A model generated the notes under the pieces. That model searched no databases. It was not told the DNA's origin and was given only the letters and a program-made list of their open reading frames with translations. From positions 1 to 26,701 of the forward strand of contig JAKCWW010008253.1 in the NCBI GenBank assembly GCA_026260175.1: DNA of 26,701 nucleotides. Direction: 5' to 3'. Numbering within the stretch: the stretch's first letter is position 1; the number at the start of each line of letters is the position of its first letter. This DNA is from Reticulitermes lucifugus. Lineage: Eukaryota; Arthropoda; Insecta; Blattodea; Rhinotermitidae. Made by a program: the position numbers and the translations under genes. Positions 19,855 to 26,701 of this stretch are shown piece by piece.

Positions 19855-19993
19855 AAAACCCGCAAGGTACACATTCATGGATCAAAAGTATTAATATCAC
19901 TTTCATGCTTCGGCCTTCTCGGCCAAAAAGGCCGAAACACGTAGGAGATATTAAATATATTTGTGATGCATGAATGTGTACCTTGTTGGTTGT
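19855..19993. repeat. Long imperfect hairpin with 17-bp perfect outer arms
   Basis: CAAGGTACACATTCATG at 19863-19879 is the exact reverse complement of 19969-19985. Similarity extends a few bases outwards (AACC on both sides) and inwards through ATTAATATC/GATATTAA and CTTCGGCC/GGCCGAAAC. The centre reads CGGCCTTCTCGGCCAAAAAG then GCCGAAAC, giving a GGCC-AAAAA-GGCC stem followed by GAAAC. The design resembles the foldback at 17881 but the sequence differs. Confidence 0.75.
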
Positions 19994-20169
19994 ATTGTTT
20001 GATAAAACTGGTGTACACGGTAAAAATAAATTACAAAATAGCATAACTACATCTCTTACAAAATACACAAAAACAACAGTTACCGTCCACAAAGCAAAAA
20101 TACGCTCTGACAGCGACTGGAAGGGCTAGATACTCACACAGCAAAAACTGCCTTTTTGTTAGACAAAAA

Positions 20170-20385
20170 AGCTAAATTTTCCATGTCCACACCATGAAGG
20201 CATACTGGGGACAGATGGTGGTGAGTGGTCAACTTCACTCCCCGGCCGTTTTACGCCCGACAAACAACCACAGAGGGTCCCCCGAGTCCGTCTGGGCGAT
20301 TTGGAGATAAATGTCTTTCCCCTGCCAGGATTCTAATCCCTGATTTTCCAGCCTGCAGTCTAGTCACTTTACTCACTACGTTAAA
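20170..20385 (-). mobile_element. tRNA-derived SINE, family 1, shortened copy
   Basis: The body words are CATGAAGGCATACTGGGG, GTGAGTGGTCAACTTCACTC and CCGAGTCCGTCTGGGCGATT. The head at the right end has the B box worn to GGATTAGAATCC on the minus strand. The central part is deleted relative to the copies at 10855 and 25832. Confidence 0.7.
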
Positions 20386-20707
20386 ATCAAATCTGCTGCT
20401 CATGCAAAGGTTTATCTGTTCATAAGCCAAACCCTTTTTATTACTATTTATTATTCTAATGCATTAATGTATTATTACATAACAAGCAGAAAGTACACGT
20501 TTTTAGTGTTTTAACAAAACTAACAAAATTCCTACATTTTTTGTATTATTATTTTGTTACTGTCGATATCACAAAAACCAAACTTGTTTTGTGTTATTTT
20601 AACAATGAATATGTATGTATGTATGTTAGTAACATTTCATACGCACCTTCCACAAGCATGAAAAACTATTAAACCTATAGTTTAGTACAGACAAAGGAGT
20701 CTCTAAC
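20386..20707. other. Non-coding AT-rich spacer
   Basis: Contains an (ATGT)n tract at 20609-20625. No gene is recognised. Confidence 0.4.
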
Positions 20708-20985
20708 ATGGTAGAGCTTAGGGGTAAATCCGGCCCTGCGTGTGTGGATGATGACAGGATCGAATCATAACGCATCGTTATTCCTTGCAATTGTAAAAAT
20801 GTTACAGATGCCGTTACTGATTACTATCTTGGGGAATATCACAGACCGGCCTCCGGGGCCTTCCCAGACTACCGTTCAATTGGTAACGCGGGCCGCCTTC
20901 TCCAGGGAAAAAGCGGTCAGGCCGTGAAGCTGACCACAGTCCTCAACTCGTGTTGAGGTTAAGAACTACAGATATACCCCCCACC
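20708..20985 (+). mobile_element. tRNA-derived SINE, family 1, sense copy
   Basis: The head on the plus strand has TAGAGCTTAGGGGTAAATCC and a B box with one change, AGGATCGAATCAT. The body matches family 1 read in the sense direction: AAAAGCGGTCAGGCCGTGAA, GCTGACCAC, and TGTTGAGGTTAAGAACTA before a C-rich end. An insertion of about 70 bases separates head and body. Confidence 0.5.
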
Positions 20986-21958
20986 CAACCGTAAGATTTC
21001 ACGACGTGCAGACGGTGTGACAACGTACTCTGCTACAGAAACACATTATATCTGTCGTATGCGGTAACTTCAAAGCTTCATGCCTCCGCCATATCTGCAA
21101 CTTACAAACAGTACTTCATACATAATTGCAGGTATATTTATATACAATTGTCTTCAGAAAATTAATACCTCTAGCTCCAAAGGCTGTCAGACTAGAAGCT
21201 TAACGAATTTTACAGAACTTCCGCAAAACTGACTTAATTAAAAAAAACAGAATAAACCACACAAACAACGCATGTTCTCAAAGGTTTGTTGCCACATATC
21301 ATGCCATGATACCATTTGGAGGTGAAGCGCCCACCGACGGCTTTGGTGTTAGCTGTGTTGAACCGTCCGTTCTTTTGATCACAGAGTCGATGACTGTTCT
21401 TTAACTACTCGACCCTAAGATGACGGCACTTAACGCCGTGAAACATTTACCCAACGATATGGCTTAACACCCCAGAATACGCTGTGACAACCCCAAATCT
21501 CGCATGACTTCATTTAGTTTGCAGGTGCAGAAATGTAAGCTTCTGGCAAAACTTCTGCACAAGCATTCACAGACGACACTAATACTGCATCATCACGGCA
21601 GTTGTTCAGCATGAACGAGAACTGCCGGGGGGAAGGGGGGGGGACACACAAATTAATCGTGCTGCTGGTAGGGATTCGGACTTGAAACAGCGTGCCTGCA
21701 TGTGGTCGAGCATCTCTTTATCAAATGTGAACATCAGTGTAATTCTGGTTCGATAAAATCCAAAGTACCGTTAACGGATGTGCGAAATAAAGTCGTTTAC
21801 ATGTCTGTAACTGCTTATAAGTGAAAACTGGTTTTGCTGGTCCCTGAACGAGAACATGAAAACAAGCACATGCCACCCCCTCGATCTGGAAGATAATGTG
21901 CCAGGAATGTTAGCAGCTACAAACTGCAAGGCAAGCCTTGGCTACAAATCCCTCATTC
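20986..21958. other. Non-coding, nothing firmly assigned
   Basis: On the minus strand, 21420-21345 has an A-box-like TCGAGTAGTTAAAG and a B-box-like ACGGTTCAACAC with tRNA-like spacing, perhaps another SINE head. There is a G-run at 21627-21642. No exon is recognised. Confidence 0.35.
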
Positions 21959-22173
21959 CTTTAGGCCATGGGTCTCCAGCCCGCGGCCCGCCAGGTTCTA
22001 TTATGCGGCCCGCAGCCATTTGTGAACTATGTATATACTATAAAAATTTCACAACAATTTAGGCAGTTAGGTATGCCACTTATTGCTATTTTTCCACGTG
22101 TGGTCCACAAACCAGCCAACAATAACGGGGATGGCCCTTTGCCATAAAAAGGTTGGAGACCCATGCTTTAGGC
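21959..22173. mobile_element. hAT-type MITE with 8-bp target-site duplication
   Basis: The element spans 21967-22165 (199 bases). Its ends are CATGGGTCTCCAGCC and the near-exact inverted GGTTGGAGACCCATG, with one mismatch in 15. It is flanked by identical octamers CTTTAGGC at 21959-21966 and 22166-22173. Eight-base duplications are the hallmark of hAT transposases. The interior has two GCGGCCCGC-like words near the left end and is otherwise AT-rich, without coding capacity. The intact duplication and close terminal match suggest a fairly recent insertion, mobilised by an autonomous hAT element elsewhere. Confidence 0.85.
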
Positions 22174-22784
22174 CATACGAAGAAGTAATAACGTGATCCG
22201 ACGTAAGCACCGCACAGAAGTCAAAGTGTCCTGAAATCAAATGTGTCAATGAGGAAGAAGCACCTTGAAGCACATCTGTAGGCCACAGATTCGTTTAATT
22301 CGCAAGACCAGGAAGTTAACTTACAAAAAGCGTCAGACAACTCCCTGTACAGCGAGTTAAGACTGCCGTTAAGCTTACCTCAGCCTCTTCAATCGTGTTA
22401 GCACGCTCGGACACGTGTCCAGCAACTCGGAGTTCACAGCTATTGTCACGGCTCAACCTCTGGCACTTCATGCATCATACCACCAAGCTAAAAGTAAGTT
22501 CGATTTCTACAGCGTCGTCAGCCATTCTACAAAATTTGATTCCAGTTAAGGAAAAACTTGACAGGAACTGGAGATCTCGAAGCTTCACGTGTATTCTGAA
22601 GTGGGTTGGTCCACGCTTGTACTTTGTTTACTGAGTGTGTATTTAATGGCGCGGTCAGTGGCTGAACACGATATCGTGTCAAACTTATGAACAATGAACT
22701 GACAGCGATACGGAAAGCAGCGGTTCAGACCTGATTTTTTCCAAAGGATTCTAGGAATCATTTAGAAAAGAATCACGTGTTGTT
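22174..22784. other. Non-coding, with a weak exon candidate at 22379-22467
   Basis: The minus strand has an open stretch ending GAG|GTAAGC at 22379, a very good splice donor, preceded by the frame MKCQRLSRDNS and then CELRVAGHVSERANTIEEAE. An ATG in good context (GTAGAATGG) lies upstream at 22526 but in another frame. No homology is recognised. It could be a 5' exon of Pdcd4 or of another gene, or chance. Confidence 0.25.
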
Positions 22785-22950
22785 TACGGCCAACAGTTGT
22801 TTGCCCCTCGTCCAACCACCAAGCTGGTCGGACATCGGCGACTGATTATTCAATATATTCACCGCTACCCTTCGTAACTGAAGGCAACTTCCTCCATCCG
22901 CAACCTGAGGACGCGCCATGCCGTGGTGACAGAAACACATTTAAAGTGGT
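22785..22950 (-). mobile_element. LINE family 2, isolated 5' block
   Basis: Matches the right-hand blocks of the elements at 9655 and 14455: the GCCCCTCGTCCAACCxCCAAG segment, the GACTGATTATTCAATATATT segment, GCTACCCTTCGTAACTG and CATGCCGTGGTGAC. It is about 85 bases before a 3' block in the same orientation, so the two belong to different insertions or to a rearranged pair. Confidence 0.6.
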
Positions 22951-23034
22951 CATCTGCACCACGCACGGTCAAATTCGGACACTGCGCTTTCGCACACAAA
23001 ACCGAAGTGTTGAAGTCGAACACACTAAGTAACT

Positions 23035-23405
23035 AATTAACTAACTCCATCGAGCAGAGTCCTTCTTGAGAGGTCAATAGTTCCTCAGCTAGTCGAGAAA
23101 TTCCCCGCATTGTATGAAACCCGAAGGTTCATTACCGTGTTCACAACAGTCTGCCACTTGTTCCAATCATGAGCCATATCAATCCAGTCCACGCCCTTCC
23201 CTCCTATTTCTTCAAGATTAGCTCTAACATTATTCTCCCAACTACGGCTAGGTATTCTAAGTGGTCTCTTTCCTTAACGTTTCCCCATCAAAACCCTGTA
23301 CACGTCTCTTCTCCCCCATACATGCCACACGTTCCGCCCATCACATCCTCCTTAATCTGATCATTCGAGTAATGTTCGGTGTGCACTACAAATCACGACG
23401 CGCCT
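23035..23405 (-). mobile_element. LINE family 2, longest 3' end in the window
   Basis: On the minus strand the ORF end is readable across a few frameshifts: ACMGEKRRV, then EEIGGKGVDWIDMAHDWNKW, then QTVVNTVMNLRV. A 3' non-coding segment and a GTTAGTTAATTAGTTA-like tail follow at 23048-23020. The latter hints at a short-repeat tail rather than poly-A, as in RTE-type elements. The copy is truncated on its 5' side near 23405. Confidence 0.7.
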
Positions 23406-24051
23406 CACTGCAATTTTCTCCAACCTCCCGTACCTATTTAGTAAGACACAACGCAAAACTTGTCTTGCCTTTACTGCTGCCTGAGATATATCTACAACAA
23501 AATAACATCCCATGTAATACCAACAGTGGTGTGAGAAGGAAGGCATGGCGCTAGCAGCAGGCCAAACCACGCAGAGGAACGGGACGGTTCGACTGTGAAG
23601 CGATACAATTTCACAGAATCCGAACAGACAAACAACGGAATAGAGCTTGCGTGATTTCAGGTTTTAACAGCTGTTGTTGTAATGGTCTTATTATACAGAT
23701 AGCGTGGAATGGCGATTAGGTACGACGTTTCGAAAGAACTTACTAACTCCATCTTCTGGGCAGGCCATGAAGAGCAACGAAGCTGATCGCAAGCTACTCG
23801 CAGCTCTGCCAGTTTCTTCTGAGAGGAAGCATTCATCTGTTTACGCTGACAGTACTGGCAATCTGAAGCCAACCCTCCGCGACGTTTACATGACCTTGGC
23901 AGGTCTTCTCTCAAAGAGTCTCCCACAACTGATACTGTAAGGGCACCTACGTAAGCTGACGTATTTCCAGCTTCACGCTATTATTAGGCAACTTTCTTCG
24001 TTTATGTAACAGCATTTTATCGATTCCGTACAATAAACAGCGTCAAATTTG
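23406..24051. other. Non-coding, nothing recognised
   Basis: Open frames on both strands at 23657-23940 overlap, lack recognisable domains and show no splice signals that I can support. Confidence 0.35.
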
Positions 24052-24300
24052 CAGCCGGAATGGCTCAGTCGGTTCACTGACTAAAATACGGGCTGGCCGA
24101 CAGAGGCATTGGGGTTCGATTCCTGGAAGGGGCGGAACATATTTATCTTCCCCAAAGGGTATAAACCCACCCAGCCGTCTACCCAATGGGGACTATGGTC
24201 TTGCCCACGGGATGAAGGCATCGGAGCGTGACGAAGTGCCGAAGTAAAGCATACGTGGAGCTAAACCTCCACTCCCCCTATCTTCGTTGCGTACTGCTTG
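24052..24300 (+). mobile_element. tRNA-derived SINE, family 1, sense copy
   Basis: The head at 24052-24130 has an A box in GGAATGGCTCAGTCGGTT and a B box in TTGGGGTTCGATTCCTGG, the best-preserved polymerase III promoter in sense orientation here. The body follows with ACCCACCCAGCCGTCTACCC, AATGGGGACTATGGTCTTGC and CGGAGCGTGACG, then a CCTCCACTCCCCCTAT 3' part. The stems do not close into a tRNA. Confidence 0.7.
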
Positions 24301-24394
24301 ATCAGACAGTCATGAACGAAGAGTTCGGACAGATGTGGAAGGAAGCGGCTCGGGCCTTAATTTGTCAGACTTCCTTGCACACACGCAAAAAATA

Positions 24395-24470
24395 CGAACC
24401 TGTACCCTGGCCAAGATTCGAACCCAGGAGCTTCAAACTATTACGCAAGACTCCGACGTTCGATGCTCAT
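24395..24470 (-). repeat. tRNA-like SINE head fragment
   Basis: On the minus strand a canonical B box in CTGGGTTCGAATCTTGGCCA is followed by GGGTACAGGTTCGTATTTTT, a body start unlike family 1. The A box side is worn. Confidence 0.4.
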
Positions 24471-25831
24471 TATTAAAAAAGAAATTCCGGGTTATGAACT
24501 CTCCCTTTCAAACATGACATAATAATCAGCAAAGAGCGACAAACGCGACAGCTGAACAACTAGACTACCTGAAACAGCTGCCTTATTGAAAACAGACCAA
24601 CACACTGGCCAGCATTCTCTGAAGACACTGTAACCTGAAATGGTTCTCATTCTCTGTAGCAGCCAGGAGCGTGTCTGAAGCGCCACAAATAGTAGCGCGA
24701 CTCACCGAACCATTGCTTACAAACGGGGCTCTTTCTACGCAGTGGCGATTCACGCCACGGTTTCGGTCGCTTGTCACCGTACCAGCAGCGTCACAACCTT
24801 GAAGCGCCACAGCAGGTGATCCATAGTCGCTAGGTGCCGTTTTCACGAGCGTGTTCAGTCGCGCCACTTTTCCGAATGCCAACATCTAAGTGGTCTGCAC
24901 TTCATTCTGAAAGTGTTTGTCTCTACATAATAAATAATAACTTTGACAATGAACTGTCTACTACCGAAATTCCAGTCCATCTATATGGGATTCCACTTCT
25001 GCATAATATCCACAATTTATGCTTCTATTCTCCAATTTCTTGTGCAATACACAAGCAGGAAAATTTCCTCTTCGAACTCCATTCCAAAATTTTAGCAGAC
25101 CGAGGAAACCACGGCTCACCAGCGAGACGCGGTTAAGCGACACCAAAAACCTTCGTGGAAAACGGTTCTCTAAAGCTGCGCCACGTTTGATGGCGCCACA
25201 TACACGCTCGTGTACAATAGATCGCATCAGACGCGCCACTTCTTATCTTGACACACATGCCCTTGTGGAAAAACAGGTCCTAACTCGTCTTCATTTACAC
25301 GTTCCACTCCAAAGAGGAAGAAGATGAGAAAGAACAAGCAGAAGTAAAAGAAAACACGGACTAAATAAAAACACCGTCGCTTACTGTGCCAGCCAGACTG
25401 GCGTACGTGCCGCGCTGGCAGATATGTCCGCTAAACAAAGGCACTGTGTTATCCTGCGCTGTCTAATCTACGAACATAAAAATGGGTCAACCTGTCTACG
25501 TTGACTTCCTCGCGTGTACAAAACAAACTGGCACTTTCAGAGGTCCTCACACTCGTAAGGACAGCCAGTACTCGAGGCACCCACAGTGTATTTTTGCTGC
25601 AGATACATTCCAACTACGCGTTTTGGCGAAAGCGGAAACGAATCCTACCGCCCATTATCGGACGTCAGTTTGGAAAACACATGGTTGCTAATCAACCGCC
25701 TGTTACAATTAATTCCCTTCCGCACTACTTCTAGCTGTTGCAGCTCCGCAGTACTGCGCTGGAGACAATAAACAACAGCTTACCGCCATCGCGTTATTTA
25801 CAGGCGACGCTGCGCGTCGTATCAACATTTC
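24471..25831. other. CpG-rich non-coding region with a cluster of GCGCCAC words
   Basis: The 7-mer GCGCCAC occurs at 24680, 24804, 24861, 25178, 25193 and 25233, all on the plus strand. No exon is recognised, although several overlapping open frames exist on both strands. It could be a regulatory region or an unrecognised repeat. Confidence 0.4.
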
Positions 25832-26136
25832 TGGTAAAGGTAAGTTGTCCCTGTTCACGCCACAAAGGCGTATACAGGAAGTATAGATAGGCCTACAGCT
25901 TCACTCATTCTTAATACCGGTACTAGATGGAGTGAGGCAAGTGGTTAGCTTCACGCCCCGACAGCTTTATCCCCAGGAAAGAACCCCAGTACCCACTGAA
26001 GCGGGGGCTGGGTGGGTCCCAGTGTCGGTCTGGACGATTTGAAGAAGAGCGGAATATCTAGCTCATAATGGGATTCGAACCCCGGGCCGGCCAGCGCGTA
26101 GTGTTGTCGCTATACCGATTGCGCTACCCCGGCTCT
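25832..26136 (-). mobile_element. tRNA-derived SINE, family 1, best-preserved full-length copy
   Basis: The head at 26136-26060 on the minus strand reads GCCGGGGTAGCGCAATCGGT, then TATAGCG, and further on GGCCCGGGGTTCGAATCCCA, with near-consensus A and B boxes. The body has CCAGCCCCCGCTTCAGTGGG, TACTGGGGTTCTTTCCTGG and CGGGGCGTGAAGCTAACCAC. The 3' end runs to GGACAACTTACCTTTACC. A tRNA finder might call the head, but the acceptor stem does not pair. A T-run and a GAA-rich run follow at 26211-26241. Confidence 0.85.
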
Positions 26137-26259
26137 ATCAACACTTCTGAACAATCGTAAACATAGACGAAGTATTTTCCCAAAGACACACCTCTTCCGG
26201 GGCTGTACAACTTTTTTTTTTTTGAAGAAGAAGAAAAAAAAGACAAACAAAAGAAAGCG
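26137..26259. repeat. Low-complexity T-run and GAA/A-rich run
   Basis: About 13 Ts (26211-26223) are directly followed by a GAAGAAGAAGAAAAAAAAG-like run. Confidence 0.7.
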
Positions 26260-26375
26260 CAAAGTGGCGCTTCTGCTGAAAGCATCATTTATTAAGGTGA
26301 CCATTCGTCCGGCGTTTCGGAGACAGTCCACGAAATAAGACATGTCCCGGACTAACTTTGTCCCAGTTTTTTTAG
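26260..26375. mobile_element. Possible DNA-transposon (MITE) end
   Basis: TTAAGGTGACCATTCGTCCG followed by GCGTTTCGGAGACAGTCC and GACATGTCCCGGAC resembles, from memory, a widespread hAT-like terminal sequence with repeated CCGG/GTCC words. No opposite end is found before the window ends. Confidence 0.25.
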
Positions 26376-26701
26376 ATTTTTTTCTATCTTAGCGACTTTC
26401 CAGACCAGGAGATGGCAACAGTGCCTCGCACTGAGCAGTAACGAGTCAAGATGTATGTAAAACATAAACACGTGACTAACATGTGTATCAATTTACGCTG
26501 TCCTCGTCCCCGAAAACGCCAAGGAGAAACGGCGACTATGACTTTATGAAATGTCATAGACAGTTTATAAGCTCGTCTGACAGACGGTCAAGGTCTCCCT
26601 TTTTTTTTTTTAATTTACAAAGCTTTATTTCTTTGACCTGTACATACAACAGTATACAGAATATGGGCTAAATTGTTCCTAACACCAATTTGGAGGTTCG
26701 T
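26376..26701. other. Non-coding, nothing recognised
   Basis: Includes a T-run at 26600-26611. No gene is seen up to the window edge. Confidence 0.4.

Noticed and set aside
21655..21735. tRNA-like head on the minus strand
   Set aside because: The B-box word (GTCCGAATCCC) is too far from consensus and the A box is ambiguous.
23657..23940. Overlapping open frames on both strands
   Set aside because: No recognisable domain or splice sites. Considered as a possible Pdcd4 N-terminal exon but the residues do not fit.
24052..24130. Possible tRNA gene (plus strand)
   Set aside because: Same reasoning: it is joined to the family 1 SINE body and has no proper cloverleaf.
26060..26136. tRNA-like sequence with good A and B boxes (minus strand)
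   Set aside because: It is continuous with the SINE body shared by six other copies, and the acceptor stem does not pair, so it is a SINE head and not a tRNA gene.

Overview
The window looks like nuclear DNA from an insect with a large, repeat-rich genome. A polyneopteran (cockroach, termite, stick insect or relative) is my best guess. The reasons are split exons of an animal gene with GT/AG borders, tRNA-derived SINEs, decayed non-LTR retrotransposons and hAT/Tc1-type MITEs. No bacterial operon, rRNA gene, CRISPR array or clearly functional tRNA gene is visible. The lineage guess rests on remembered similarity of the repeats and was not computed.

The only host gene I can support is a partial Pdcd4 homologue (programmed cell death 4, an MA3-domain inhibitor of eIF4A) on the minus strand. 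Three consecutive internal exons lie at 6376-6533, 6012-6113 and 5302-5419, with matching phases and short introns. Later exons are not found here. Positions 1-3838 of the downstream intron hold a 5'-truncated, inactive LOA/Lian-like LINE in the same orientation as the gene. Earlier exons are not securely found either. The 20 kb to the right is either a very long 5' intron or upstream flank; 22379-22467 holds one weak exon candidate.

Layout: 1-3838 LINE; 3839-5301 intron; 5302-6533 Pdcd4 exons; 6782-7279 TA-flanked MITE; 7284-8790 AT-rich, with an (ATT)n tract. From about 8.5 kb the sequence becomes clearly richer in CpG and is a mosaic of repeats. One tRNA-derived SINE family has seven diverged copies: 8790-9110, 10855-11135, 16500-16762, 20170-20385, 20708-20985, 24052-24300 and 25832-26136. 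A second LINE family survives as 3'-end and 5'-end scraps, twice joined into short internally deleted elements (9655-10175, 14455-14800). Other items are a degenerate ~135-bp tandem array (11375-12025), another SINE (12690-12915), a possible Harbinger transposase scrap (13616-13939), a 51-bp minisatellite (17331-17625), two foldback elements (17881-18029, 19855-19993) and a 199-bp hAT MITE with an exact 8-bp target duplication (21967-22165).

I do not see a multi-gene system. The observations most worth checking are the CpG step near 8.5 kb, the foldbacks with hammerhead-like core words, the alternating 51-bp repeat, the recurrent internally deleted LINE, and a cluster of six GCGCCAC words at 24680-25239.
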